Source: Ulvibacterium sp965248315 (lineage in GTDB: Bacteria > Bacteroidota > Bacteroidia > Flavobacteriales > Flavobacteriaceae). From it: 64,000 nt of DNA. This document shows positions 42,468 through 52,025 of this stretch, piece by piece. The translations under genes and the position numbers were made by a program. Within the stretch, counting starts at the first letter, position 1. Every line of letters starts with the position of its first letter. Location of the stretch: the NCBI RefSeq assembly GCF_965248315.1, contig NZ_CBDFIX010000002.1, forward strand, positions 1,798,001 through 1,862,000, written 5' to 3'. The notes beneath the pieces are model-generated. The model ran no database searches and had not been told where the DNA came from. It saw only the letters and a program-made list of their open reading frames with translations.

Positions 42468-45320
42468 TTATGCTTCGGCATAGGCCTCTATCGGCGTACA
42501 GGTACAAATCAGATTGCGGTCACCAAAGGCATCATCTACCCTTCTGACGGATGGCCAGAACTTATTTTCTGAAATATAGGGTAGGGGGAACGCTGCTTTC
42601 TGCCTACTGTAGGGGTAATCCCAATCATCATTGGTAACCATTGACAGGGTGTGGGGAGCATTTTTCAATACATTATTGGGCTTGTTCACATCTGAGACGT
42701 CAATTTCCTCTCGGATTGATAACATAGCATCACAAAACCGATCTAATTCGCCTAGACTCTCACTTTCCGTAGGTTCGATCATTACCGTTCCTGCAACAGG
42801 GAAGGAAACCGTAGGGGCATGAAAGCCATAGTCCATAAGCCGTTTGGCAATATCCACGACCTCGATGCCATTTTGTTTAAAAGGTCTACAATCAATAATC
42901 ATTTCATGTGCGGCCCTACCATTTTCTCCACTGTATAGCACGTTATACTTTCCGGAAAGACGATGTTTGATGTAATTGGCATTGAGGATTGCGATTTTGG
43001 TAGAATATTTCAATCCTTGCTCTCCTAACATCTTGATGTACCCATAGGATATCAAACAGGCAAGTGAGCTTCCCCAAGGCGCCGCCGAGATAGCTGAAAT
43101 AGCTTTTTCTCCACCAGTATTGATTATCGGATTTCCGGGCAGAAAAGGCACCAATTGCTCCGCAACGCATATGGGCCCAACCCCGGGCCCACCTCCTCCG
43201 TGAGGAATGGCAAAAGTCTTGTGCAGATTAAGATGGCAAACATCCGCTCCAATGGATGCTGGATTGGTAAGTCCAACTTGGGCATTCATGTTCGCACCAT
43301 CCATATAAACCTGTCCACTATGGTCATGGATAAGTTTGGTGATATGCTTTATTGAGGATTCAAAAACCCCATGGGTGGAGGGGTAAGTGACCATTAGAGC
43401 GGCCAAATTATCAGAATACTTTGTCACTTTTTCCTCCAAGTCGCCCACATCTATATTTCCTTTTTCATCTGTTTTGGTCACTACCACTTGCATCCCGGCC
43501 ATTACCGCTGAAGCTGGGTTGGTACCGTGTGCCGATGCTGGGATAATGCAAATATTGCGGTGCCCCTCACCCCTGGATTCGTGATAGGCCCGGATTACCA
43601 TTAAGCCCGTGTATTCGCCTTGGGCTCCTGAATTGGGCTGTAACGAAGTCCCGGCCAAACCTGTGATTTCCGTAAGGTCCTTTTCCAACTCTCTTAGAAC
43701 AATTTGATAACCCTCAGCTTGGTCTACAGGTACAAAAGGATGTATGTTGCCCCAATTTGTCCAACTTATGGGTAGCATTTCCGAAGCTGCATTGAGCTTC
43801 ATAGTGCAAGATCCCAAGGAAATCATAGAATGGTTTAAAGATAGGTCCTTACGCTCCAACTTTTTGATATAACGCATCAATTCAGTCTCCGAATGGTAGG
43901 AGCTGAATACAGGGTTTTCCAGGAAGGGGGAAATTCGTGCAACATCCTCCAAAATGGCCAATCGATCCGATAGTGTCTTGATAGGATCCATCCATTTTTT
44001 TCCAAAAGCTTTGGAAAAAACCTTGAGAATTTGGTTCAAGTCATTAAGTGAAGTGGCTTCGTTTACCGAAATGGAAACGGTATCGGCATCTATATAGAGG
44101 AAGTTAATTTCATGTTCTTCGGCAATTGGTCTAAGTCTACTCGTTTCACATTTAACCGCAATGGTATCAAAAAAGGAGGTATTTAATTGATATAATCCCA
44201 TTTTTTCAAGGCTTTCAGCCAATGTAACCGCGGTACGGTGAACTTTTTCAGCAATATATTTTAATCCTTTGGGGCCATGATATACAGCATACATGCCGGC
44301 CATAACTGCCAAAAGTACTTGAGCGGTACAAATATTGGAGGTAGCCTTATCTCTTTTTATGTGCTGTTCCCTAGTTTGCAGTGCCATACGCAAAGCGGGT
44401 TTTCCATCCGTATCCTTGGTAACGCCAATTATGCGGCCAGGGATATGTCTTTTGTATTCTTCCTTGGTGGCAAAATAAGCGGCATGGGGCCCGCCATATC
44501 CCAATGGAATACCAAAACGTTGGGTGGTACCCACAACGATATCCGCACCAAGTTCTCCGGGAGGGGTCAACAAAACCAGACTTAGAATATCGGCCGCCAC
44601 TGAAACTTTAATGTTGTTTTTTGTTGCATTGGAGATAAAATCCGAATACGTATGAATCTGACCGTATTTACCGGGATATTGCAAAAGGACTCCGTAAAAA
44701 TCGTTCCCAAAACCAAACTCCTTGTGATTACCAACAACGAGCTCAATCCCCAAGGGTGTTGAACGGGTTTTTAAAAGCGATAATGTCTGTGGCAAGACGT
44801 CTTGGGAAACAAAAAATTTGTTGACATTGTTCTTTTTTTGCTCACGGTTTCTTACGGCAAATAACATGGTCATGGCCTCAGCCGCGGCGGTACTTTCGTC
44901 CAATAGAGATGCATTGGCAATTTCCATACCTGTAAGGTCACAAACCATGGTCTGAAAATTAAGTAATGCTTCCAAGCGACCTTGGGCAATTTCGGCCTGA
45001 TAAGGGGTGTAGGCCGTGTACCATCCCGGATTTTCCAGGATATTCCGCTTTATGACGGAAGGTGTTAGGCTTTCATGATATCCTAAACCTATATATGAGC
45101 GAAAAACAAGGTTTTTTTTTGACAGCTCCTTTAAATGGGCCAGGAATTTGTGCTCGCTCATCGGATTATCTAACCTTAAAGGTTCCTTAAGCCGAATTTC
45201 ATCCGGAATTGTCTCATAGACAAGTTGTTCCAAGTTTTCTGCCTCAATAATCTTCAACATATGGGCGAGGTCTTCTTCTCGAATCCCAATATGGCGTAAA
45301 GCAAACAAATCTGTCCTCAT
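42468..45320 (-). CDS. gcvP: Glycine dehydrogenase (decarboxylating), P protein
   Basis: 950 residues from the ATG at 45320, since the longer frame to 45374 starts inside the promoter. Both halves of a single-chain P protein are present: FIGLGYHES region and TYPSTHGVF; the PLP lysine is in NLHKTFAIPHGGGGPG near residue 700. It decarboxylates glycine and passes the aminomethyl group to H protein. No gcvT or gcvH is nearby. Confidence 0.96.
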   Translation of the reverse strand: MRTDLFALRHIGIREEDLAHMLKIIEAENLEQLVYETIPDEIRLKEPLRLDNPMSEHKFLAHLKELSKKNLVFRSYIGLGYHESLTPSVIKRNILENPGWYTAYTPYQAEIAQGRLEALLNFQTMVCDLTGMEIANASLLDESTAAAEAMTMLFAVRNREQKKNNVNKFFVSQDVLPQTLSLLKTRSTPLGIELVVGNHKEFGFGNDFYGVLLQYPGKYGQIHTYSDFISNATKNNIKVSVAADILSLVLLTPPGELGADIVVGTTQRFGIPLGYGGPHAAYFATKEEYKRHIPGRIIGVTKDTDGKPALRMALQTREQHIKRDKATSNICTAQVLLAVMAGMYAVYHGPKGLKYIAEKVHRTAVTLAESLEKMGLYQLNTSFFDTIAVKCETSRLRPIAEEHEINFLYIDADTVSISVNEATSLNDLNQILKVFSKAFGKKWMDPIKTLSDRLAILEDVARISPFLENPVFSSYHSETELMRYIKKLERKDLSLNHSMISLGSCTMKLNAASEMLPISWTNWGNIHPFVPVDQAEGYQIVLRELEKDLTEITGLAGTSLQPNSGAQGEYTGLMVIRAYHESRGEGHRNICIIPASAHGTNPASAVMAGMQVVVTKTDEKGNIDVGDLEEKVTKYSDNLAALMVTYPSTHGVFESSIKHITKLIHDHSGQVYMDGANMNAQVGLTNPASIGADVCHLNLHKTFAIPHGGGGPGVGPICVAEQLVPFLPGNPIINTGGEKAISAISAAPWGSSLACLISYGYIKMLGEQGLKYSTKIAILNANYIKHRLSGKYNVLYSGENGRAAHEMIIDCRPFKQNGIEVVDIAKRLMDYGFHAPTVSFPVAGTVMIEPTESESLGELDRFCDAMLSIREEIDVSDVNKPNNVLKNAPHTLSMVTNDDWDYPYSRQKAAFPLPYISENKFWPSVRRVDDAFGDRNLICTCTPIEAYAEA

Positions 45321-45340
45321 AATTTTCAACAAAAGCTTCA

Positions 45341-45374
45341 CAAAATTAGGGATAAATTCCCTGAAAATGGACAA
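45341..45374 (-). promoter_or_regulatory. Promoter of gcvP
   Basis: Minus strand TTG-N23-TAATTTTG, with the -7 box ending 21 bases before the ATG at 45320. Spacing is at the upper limit of the consensus. It decides for the shorter start. Confidence 0.65.
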
Positions 45375-45434
45375 AACGAGATGTGTGGAGAGGTAAAGTT
45401 TTTAACGAAAAAAGTGGTTTATGAACAGTTTGGC

Positions 45435-45442
45435 TACTTTTG
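45435..45442 (+). promoter_or_regulatory. -7 element of the UbiA-like gene
   Basis: TACTTTTG, ending five bases before the ATG at 45447. If used, the transcript is leaderless or nearly so. Longer in-frame starts upstream would precede this promoter. Confidence 0.5.
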
Positions 45443-45446
45443 TTCG

Positions 45447-46274
45447 ATGAAGCTCTTGGGCCGTATTTTTAATTTTTATCTTGATGCAAGCATCCATGTA
45501 GCGTTGGCCATTCTTTCTTTGGTTTGTGTTACTTCCTCAATTTTAAATATTCCATCGGATAAGAACCTGTTTTCCTTCATATTCTTTTGCAGTATTGCCT
45601 GCTATAACTTCATTAAATATGGGGTAGAAATAAAGAAATATTTACGGCTAGGCAACCAATACCATGGATACATCCGGTTTTTCAGTTTTGTTTGCTTGGG
45701 AATTGCCATATACCATCTGTTTTTTCTTGAATGGGAAACCATCCTTATATTGGGGATATTAGGATTGTTCACTGGACTATATGCGCTCCCTGTCTTGCCC
45801 GGAACCCGGAATTTAAGAAGTTTGGCAGGCTTTAAAATGGTTCCAGTTGCTCTTGTTTGGGCAGGTACTACCGTAGTATTACCAGTATGGGCAGCTGGTT
45901 CCGCTCTTTCATGGGATGTTTGGATAGAAACGATACAACGCTTAATACTGGTACTTATCTTAATATTGCCCTTTGAGATTCGGGATATGAAATATGACCC
46001 ACCGGAACTGAAAACGTTCCCTCGCCGTTACGGCATAGCGAAGACCAAAATTTTAGGGATACTGCTAATTTTCCTCTTCTTCTTCCTAACTCTCTTAAAG
46101 GATGAAATAACACAGCCTGAAATTTTATCTAAAACAATTTTGTCTTTGGGGATAGGAAGTATTTTGTTGATAACAAAGAAGAATCAGAATAAGTATTTTT
46201 CAGCATTTTGGGTGGAAGCTATGCCCATCTTCTGGTGGATATTAATTTGGGCATTCATAGGAGGGAAAAATTAG
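45447..46274 (+). CDS. UbiA-like integral membrane protein
   Basis: 275 residues, about eight membrane helices. The block LPFEIRDMKYDPPELKTFPRRYG resembles the second Asp-rich motif of UbiA prenyltransferases (D-x-x-x-D). The first motif NDxxDxxxD is not seen; CYNFIKYGVEIKKY stands at that place. It may be a UbiA relative with changed chemistry or only a fold relative. Divergent from gcvP. Confidence 0.65.
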   Translation: MKLLGRIFNFYLDASIHVALAILSLVCVTSSILNIPSDKNLFSFIFFCSIACYNFIKYGVEIKKYLRLGNQYHGYIRFFSFVCLGIAIYHLFFLEWETILILGILGLFTGLYALPVLPGTRNLRSLAGFKMVPVALVWAGTTVVLPVWAAGSALSWDVWIETIQRLILVLILILPFEIRDMKYDPPELKTFPRRYGIAKTKILGILLIFLFFFLTLLKDEITQPEILSKTILSLGIGSILLITKKNQNKYFSAFWVEAMPIFWWILIWAFIGGKN

Positions 46275-46501
46275 ATTTTCTGTTCCAATTGTTGCTTCAT
46301 TTTTATTTTTTCTCCTTCAGAGAGGCTATGTAGATTTGCTTTTTCGCACAAAGCGGTCAGCTCTGTATTCTTTTTGGTAAAAGCCGAACATGTCTTGCAC
46401 ATGAACAAGTGCATCTTCAACTTTATCTTTTCCATAAAGGTTGCTTCCCTATATTGTGTCTTATTACATATCAACGCCGCTTTCTCGCAGGATATCATCA
46501 T
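46271..46501 (-). CDS. Minimal ZAS-type anti-sigma factor
   Basis: 76 residues with no membrane helix. H-L-F-M-C-K-T-C gives the H-X3-C-X2-C zinc signature, with earlier Cys in SCEKAALIC. The start codon directly follows the sigma stop. It should bind the adjacent ECF sigma and release it on oxidation or another signal, as ZAS proteins such as RsrA do; this function is inferred from family and position. Confidence 0.75.
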   Translation of the reverse strand: MMISCEKAALICNKTQYREATFMEKIKLKMHLFMCKTCSAFTKKNTELTALCEKANLHSLSEGEKIKMKQQLEQKI

Positions 46502-47143
46502 TTAAAACCAATTTTGATTAAGGCAGCCCATCAAGGACGTTCTGGCCCTATGGATCATCACCCACAAGTTAGACGGGTTTATACCAAGTTCATTACAAAT
46601 ATCTTCAGTACTCATTCCACGTATGGTTTTCATGGTGAATACCAAAGATTGCTTCTTGGGCAGTTTGGAGATACAATCTTGTATGGCCAATCCCAATTCC
46701 TCGTTTTCAATAGCATCGTTTTCAAAGTTGCTGAACGGGTCCGCAACCTGCTCTTCCATCCAGTCGCCCTCCGATTCGCTTCCCGCACTATAGCTCATAC
46801 GTACTTCCGCCTTACCTTTTTTTGAATTGATTTTTCTGTAATAATCAATTACTTTTCGTTTTAAAATGGCGATAAGCCAAGTACGCTCGGCAGCATCTCC
46901 TTTGTAATTCTTAGCTGAATTCAATCCGGCAAAAAATGTTTCCTGAACCAAATCCTTGGCTATTTCCGAATCGTTCACTCGTGCCACGGCATAGTTAAAA
47001 AGGTAATCCGCATAAGAGTCTACCCACGTTTCCGGATGAAGTTGTTGCATTGTCATAGATGCCTTGTCAATACCAAAAATAGATGAATTTGATTTAATTA
47101 ACCGCATATTTTCATTTTGTTCACTATATTTTCTAGCTGCCAT
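46502..47143 (-). CDS. ECF-type RNA polymerase sigma factor
   Basis: Up to 213 residues; starts at 47050-47056 (M30/M32, ahead of LHPETWVDSYADYLFNYA) would give a more typical ~182. Region 2 DYLFNYAVARV...AKDLVQETFFAGL, region 4 LPKKQSLVFTMKTIRGMSTEDICNELGINPSNLWVMIHRAR. Paired with the ZAS anti-sigma at its 3' end. Confidence 0.9.
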   Translation of the reverse strand: MAARKYSEQNENMRLIKSNSSIFGIDKASMTMQQLHPETWVDSYADYLFNYAVARVNDSEIAKDLVQETFFAGLNSAKNYKGDAAERTWLIAILKRKVIDYYRKINSKKGKAEVRMSYSAGSESEGDWMEEQVADPFSNFENDAIENEELGLAIQDCISKLPKKQSLVFTMKTIRGMSTEDICNELGINPSNLWVMIHRARTSLMGCLNQNWF

Positions 47144-47175
47144 AATGCTTATTTTTGATTTTTAAATTGAATTCA

Positions 47176-47529
47176 ATGAAGTTTTTACCTATAATTTTGG
47201 TTTTCTTGGGCTTCAATTTTGGCCATGGCCAAATAAAGTCAAAACCTATCACAGAGTTTTCACAAAAGGATATCAAAGACGGGATATTGATCGATGTACG
47301 CACTCCCAATGAATTTGGAATGGGGCATCTAGAGAATGCTTTGAACATCAACTGGTTCGATACTGGGTTTCAAAAACATTTCGATACCATACCTAAAGAC
47401 AGAAAGATGTATCTGTACTGCAAAAAGGGGGGTAGGAGTGCCAAGGCCCAACAACTACTCGATTCCCTTGGCTACAGGAATGTGGTTAATTTAATAGGTG
47501 GCTATGATGTTTGGAACCACAATAATTGA
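47176..47529 (+). CDS. Exported rhodanese-domain protein
   Basis: 117 residues from the ATG at 47176. Signal peptide (LPIILVFLGFNFGHGQ), then a single rhodanese domain with ILIDVRTPNEF and active-site loop YCKKGGRS with Cys82. Transfers sulfane sulfur in the periplasm. Divergent from the sigma factor, sharing a ~30-base gap, so it might be a sigma target. Confidence 0.88.
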   Translation: MKFLPIILVFLGFNFGHGQIKSKPITEFSQKDIKDGILIDVRTPNEFGMGHLENALNINWFDTGFQKHFDTIPKDRKMYLYCKKGGRSAKAQQLLDSLGYRNVVNLIGGYDVWNHNN

Positions 47530-47540
47530 AACTTCAAAGG

Positions 47541-48062
47541 CTACAATAATTTTTTGCCTACTTCCTTCCAGTCCTTGGCCCTCTCAAAACCATTGGTGTG
47601 GATGTTATGTGGGGAGCTGAACATAATGCCCCTGCCTTGAAAGGTCTCCAGATTTCGGGTGCGATCGTCAATTAAAATATCACCCTTTAAAATATGCTTG
47701 TGACCGCATAGAATACGTTGCTGCCAGGGTATAAAAGGGAAATGTTCATCCAACCATTCCGATTTTTCCTCAAGCGAATTTGGAAATTCCATGGCAGCGG
47801 AGGCAATGTATACCTCATATTTTTTGGATAGCTCCTTCACAACGTTTTGGCTATCGGGAATAACCTTAAGATTTCTAAAAAAACCTTTTAGGGCTGTATG
47901 TTTACGAATACTTTCCTGCCTGTTTTCAGGAACTTTTTGCCATACTTCCCAGCCGGAACAGAATTCGATGGTTAGATTTTCACCAAAGTCCAGGTTATAC
48001 TGTTCAATATGCGCACCGTAAGTATCCGCAAGTACCTCGTCCATGTCTACAAATAAGACCAT
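47541..48062 (-). CDS. 5'(3')-deoxyribonucleotidase, NT5C type
   Basis: 173 residues. HAD-fold with VDMDEVLAD (Asp6, Asp8), and GDILIDDRTRNLE near the end. Dephosphorylates deoxyribonucleoside monophosphates. Convergent with the rhodanese. Confidence 0.85.
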   Translation of the reverse strand: MVLFVDMDEVLADTYGAHIEQYNLDFGENLTIEFCSGWEVWQKVPENRQESIRKHTALKGFFRNLKVIPDSQNVVKELSKKYEVYIASAAMEFPNSLEEKSEWLDEHFPFIPWQQRILCGHKHILKGDILIDDRTRNLETFQGRGIMFSSPHNIHTNGFERAKDWKEVGKKLL

Positions 48063-48150
48063 ATTATATTAGTTTGGGCGAAGTTCGTTAAAAAGTATTA
48101 GAATAAGGGAATCCAGGAAAAGGCTTATCAATAAGTTAACCCAAAAAAAA

Positions 48151-50178
48151 TTACTCTACAGTATTCAAAAGTCCGGCCCTTTCCAATAACGCCTCTATCC
48201 TTGGTTCACTTCCACGAAATCTTTTGTAGAGTATCATCGGTTTTTCGGTGCCCCCTTTGGAAAGTATATTTTCCTTGAATTTCCTTGCCACTTCCTTGTC
48301 AAAAATTCCTTTTTCCTTAAAAAGGGCGAAAGCATCGGCATCCAAAACTTCGGCCCACTTATAGCTATAGTAGCCTGAGGAATACCCTCCCTGAAAAATG
48401 TGGGAGAATGCCGTGCTCATACAGGTTTCTGGAGTATCCGGATACAGTTGGGTGCCTGTAAAGGCTTTAGTTTCATGAACTTTTATATCCGTTATATTTG
48501 AAGGATCCCCTCCGTGCCATGCCATATCTAACAATCCAAAACTCAATTGCCGGAGTGTGGCCATACCTTCTTGGAAGGTAGCGGAGTCCTTTATTTTTTC
48601 AACCAATTCCATAGGGATCACCTCACCAGATTCATAGTGCGTGGCGAATAGTTCAAGGGCCTCTTTTTCATAGCACCAGTTTTCCATCACTTGACTGGGC
48701 AGTTCCACAAAATCCCAATATACAGAAGTGCCCGAAAGGCTTGGATAGGTGGTATTGGCCAACATACCATGCAACCCATGCCCAAATTCATGGAATAACG
48801 TGGTTACTTCAGTAAAGGTCAATAGGGAAGGCTTGCTTGGTGTTGAACGTGTAAAGTTGCAGACATTTGAAACGTGTGGTCGAACATTTTCCCCGTTCCT
48901 TTTGTATTGCGATTTATAGGAGGTCATCCAAGCACCACCGCGTTTTCCTTTCCTAGGATGGAAATCGGCATAGAAAAGGGAGATGAAGTTGTTGCCTAAA
49001 TCAAATACCTTGTAGGTTTTTACTTCCTCATGATAGGTATCCACATCAAAAACTTCCTCAAACCGTAATCCGAAGAGTTTTTCCGCAACCTTAAAAACTC
49101 CAGTGATAACGTTTTCCAATTTAAAGTAAGGTTTCAACTTCTCATCGTCCAAGTTAAAGAGCTTTTGTTTCAATTTTTCGGAATAGTAACTGCCATCCCA
49201 TTTTTGTAAACGGTCTATAGTATCAAGTTCCTTGGCAAAATCTTCCAACTGTTTAAATTCCCGCTTAGCAGCTGGTTTGGCCTTTTCCAGAAGTTCATTC
49301 AAAAATGCATGTACCTTTTTGGGAGTTTCGGCCATACGCTCTTCCAACACAAAATGGGCATGTGTCTCGTAGCCCAATAAATTGGCTCTTTCGTGTCGAA
49401 GTTTGGTTATCTTAAGAACATTTGCCTGATTATCCAGTTCATCTTTATGAAAGCCCTTACTACCAAAGGCCAAGGTTAATTTCTTGCGCAGTTCCCTGTT
49501 TTTGGCATACTTCATAAAAGGAATATAGCTAGGGTAATCCAAGGTAACCAACCAACCTTCCTTATCTTTGGATTTGGCCAATTGGGCCGCAGCCTCTTTT
49601 TCACCTTCAGGTAAACCATCCAGGTCCGATTCGGTGGTAAGATGCAACTCATATTTGTTGGTTTCGGCCAGGACATTCTCCCCAAATTGTAATTTAAGTT
49701 TGGCCAATTCCGAATCAATTTCACGTAGCCTTTTCTTTTTGTTTTCTGGAAGATTGGCCCCGTTGCGGCTAAAACTCTTGTATTTTTTTTCCAATAAGGT
49801 CTGCTGCTCCGTAGATAAATTTAATGCATTCTTTTCCCCATAGATCGATTTGACTCTTTTGAATAGCTCTTCATTTAGAGTAACATCATTGCTGAATTCC
49901 GAAAGCAAGGGAGAGATTTCCTGGGCTATCCTTTGGATTTCAGGATTGGTCTCCGCAGAATTAAGATTAAAAAATAGACTTGAAATCCTATCCAAATGCT
50001 GACCGGTAAATTCTAACGCCTCAATAGTGTTTTCAAAGGTTGGATCATTTGGATTACCAGTAATGGCATCAATTTCCTTACGGGCAGCTTCCATGGCCTC
50101 AAGAAAGGCAGGTTTAAAGTGTTCATCCTTGATTTTTGAAAAAGGTGCCGTGTCAAAAGGACTGAGTAGGGGATTCAT
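48151..50178 (-). CDS. M3-family peptidyl-dipeptidase (Dcp type)
   Basis: 675 residues from the ATG at 50178. Zinc site HEFGH in LFHEFGHGLHGML near residue 461 with downstream ExxD. No signal peptide, so cytoplasmic. Cleaves dipeptides from peptide C-termini. 79 bases before purE. Confidence 0.92.
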   Translation of the reverse strand: MNPLLSPFDTAPFSKIKDEHFKPAFLEAMEAARKEIDAITGNPNDPTFENTIEALEFTGQHLDRISSLFFNLNSAETNPEIQRIAQEISPLLSEFSNDVTLNEELFKRVKSIYGEKNALNLSTEQQTLLEKKYKSFSRNGANLPENKKKRLREIDSELAKLKLQFGENVLAETNKYELHLTTESDLDGLPEGEKEAAAQLAKSKDKEGWLVTLDYPSYIPFMKYAKNRELRKKLTLAFGSKGFHKDELDNQANVLKITKLRHERANLLGYETHAHFVLEERMAETPKKVHAFLNELLEKAKPAAKREFKQLEDFAKELDTIDRLQKWDGSYYSEKLKQKLFNLDDEKLKPYFKLENVITGVFKVAEKLFGLRFEEVFDVDTYHEEVKTYKVFDLGNNFISLFYADFHPRKGKRGGAWMTSYKSQYKRNGENVRPHVSNVCNFTRSTPSKPSLLTFTEVTTLFHEFGHGLHGMLANTTYPSLSGTSVYWDFVELPSQVMENWCYEKEALELFATHYESGEVIPMELVEKIKDSATFQEGMATLRQLSFGLLDMAWHGGDPSNITDIKVHETKAFTGTQLYPDTPETCMSTAFSHIFQGGYSSGYYSYKWAEVLDADAFALFKEKGIFDKEVARKFKENILSKGGTEKPMILYKRFRGSEPRIEALLERAGLLNTVE

Positions 50179-50257
50179 ATGCGTTGATAGTTTAGGGTGA
50201 TGTTCGACGGATACAATTTTGAATAAATATCCATCAACCAAGAATGGGTAAGTATTT

Positions 50258-50749
50258 TTATTTTTTGGTTCGTACTTCGTTTGCTCCGTCGATAACTTTC
50301 TGTTTCAACCCCTCCTTATAGAGTACAATTTTGTCCAGCACGCATGTGTCCGAACTACCGATAATCTGTGCTGCAAGGATACCTGCATTTTTGGCCCCGT
50401 TAAGGGCAACGGTGGCTACAGGAACGCCTCCGGGCATCTGCAAAATGGAGAGTACCGAATCCCATCCATCTATGGAATTGCTACTCTTTACAGGAACGCC
50501 TATTACCGGTAATGGGGACATGGAAGCCACCATACCGGGAAGATGTGCCGCACCTCCGGCACCGGCGATGATAACGGAATAACCATTTTCATGGGCATTT
50601 TTACTGAACTCGAACAGTTTTTCGGGTGTACGGTGCGCGGATACTATGTCCACATCCACCTCAATATCAAATCCTTTTAAAATATCTATGGCTTCCTGCA
50701 TAACGGGGAGGTCGCTGGTACTTCCCATTACTACGGCTACTTTACTCAT
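50258..50749 (-). CDS. purE: N5-carboxyaminoimidazole ribonucleotide mutase
   Basis: 163 residues. MGSTSDLPVM, VSAHRTPEKLFEF, GAGGAAHLPGMVAS and GVPVKS. Converts N5-CAIR to CAIR. Overlaps the purK end by 8 bases, so coupled translation. Confidence 0.96.
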   Translation of the reverse strand: MSKVAVVMGSTSDLPVMQEAIDILKGFDIEVDVDIVSAHRTPEKLFEFSKNAHENGYSVIIAGAGGAAHLPGMVASMSPLPVIGVPVKSSNSIDGWDSVLSILQMPGGVPVATVALNGAKNAGILAAQIIGSSDTCVLDKIVLYKEGLKQKVIDGANEVRTKK

Positions 50750-51905
50750 TCTGTTTGCTTATTACGTTTATCGTTTCCTTTACGCGCTGTGCTATTTCCC
50801 TTGCCTTGGAAATATTCTCGTTTACTATGGTAACATGGCCCATTTTACGAAACGGGCGCGTTTGCCTTTTTCCGTAGATATGCGGGGTTACGCCTTCCAT
50901 TTGTAAAACTTGTTCCATATTTTCATAGGCTACATCCCCGGTATGGCCCTCTGCACCTACCAAGTTGACCATAATGCCCGCTACCTTACTTCTTGTATTT
51001 CCCAAGGGCAGATCCAATATGGCTCTAATGTGCTGCTCAAATTGATTGGTATAACTTGCCTCAATACTATAATGCCCACTGTTATGGGGCCTTGGGGCCA
51101 CTTCGTTTACCAGGATTTCATCTTCTTGGGTCTGGAACATTTCAACGGCCAATAATCCAACATGCTGAATCTCCTCGGAGACCTTTAAAGCAACTTCTTG
51201 AGCTTTTTTGGCTACTTTGGCATCAATACGGGCCGGGCAGATAACATACTCTACTTGATTGGCTTCGGGATGGAATTCCATCTCCACTACGGGATAGGTG
51301 GTACGCTCCCCGTTAAAGCTTCTGGCCACAATGACCGCCAATTCGTTTTTAAACGGTATCATGTCTTCGGCAATGCATTCGCCGGGTGGCAATCCCTCTA
51401 AATCTTCAATTTTTCGAACAATCTTAACGCCTTGACCATCATATCCGAATTGGGCACTTTTCCAGACAAAGGGAAAATCCAATCCGCCATTTTCCAAACT
51501 ATCCTTTATTTCACTGGCATAGGCAAAGCGCGAGAAAGGTGCCGTTGGGATGCCATGATCTACATAAAAAAGCTTTTGCTTGGCCTTATTTTGTATGGTA
51601 CGCAAGGCTTTGGTAGGAGGATATACCTTTATACCTTCATCCTCCAGTTTTTCCAGGGCATCAACATTTACATTTTCGATTTCAATGGTAAGCACATCCA
51701 CTTCCTTGCCAAATGAATAAACATCATCAAAATCCATAAGATTTCCTAGGATAAATTCATTACAGGCAATACGGCAAGGGGCAACTTTGGATGCATCCAT
51801 TACCCGAGTATAAATGTCCCATTTTCGGGTTTCGTAAAGCAACATTTTCCCTAATTGACCACCACCTAAAATACCAAGTTTAAAATTGGAAGAAAAATAG
51901 CTCAT
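50742..51905 (-). CDS. purK: N5-carboxyaminoimidazole ribonucleotide synthase
   Basis: 387 residues from the ATG at 51905; earlier frame runs past the promoter. KLGILGGGQLGKML at the start, ATP-grasp centre and VNEVAPRPHNSGHYS. Makes N5-CAIR from AIR with ATP and bicarbonate. Confidence 0.95.
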   Translation of the reverse strand: MSYFSSNFKLGILGGGQLGKMLLYETRKWDIYTRVMDASKVAPCRIACNEFILGNLMDFDDVYSFGKEVDVLTIEIENVNVDALEKLEDEGIKVYPPTKALRTIQNKAKQKLFYVDHGIPTAPFSRFAYASEIKDSLENGGLDFPFVWKSAQFGYDGQGVKIVRKIEDLEGLPPGECIAEDMIPFKNELAVIVARSFNGERTTYPVVEMEFHPEANQVEYVICPARIDAKVAKKAQEVALKVSEEIQHVGLLAVEMFQTQEDEILVNEVAPRPHNSGHYSIEASYTNQFEQHIRAILDLPLGNTRSKVAGIMVNLVGAEGHTGDVAYENMEQVLQMEGVTPHIYGKRQTRPFRKMGHVTIVNENISKAREIAQRVKETINVISKQNE

Positions 51906-51939
51906 TGGATTCCGTTTTGCCCGTGTTTGGGAGGCGATG

Positions 51940-51966
51940 CAAAAATACAATGAATTTCCAAAACAA
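51940..51966 (-). promoter_or_regulatory. Promoter of purK-purE
   Basis: Minus strand TTG-N16-TATTTTTG, -7 box 35 bases before the purK ATG. Spacing one base short of consensus. Confidence 0.55.
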
Positions 51967-52000
51967 AAGTTGCTCAGCTCAAAAAGCAAAATCAAATTGG

Positions 52001-52008
52001 TATATTTG
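52001..52008 (+). promoter_or_regulatory. -7 element of hpt-adk
   Basis: TATATTTG, 18 bases before the GTG start; no good -33 TTG at the right distance. Confidence 0.5.
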
Positions 52009-52025
52009 CCATCCCAGATAAAATT

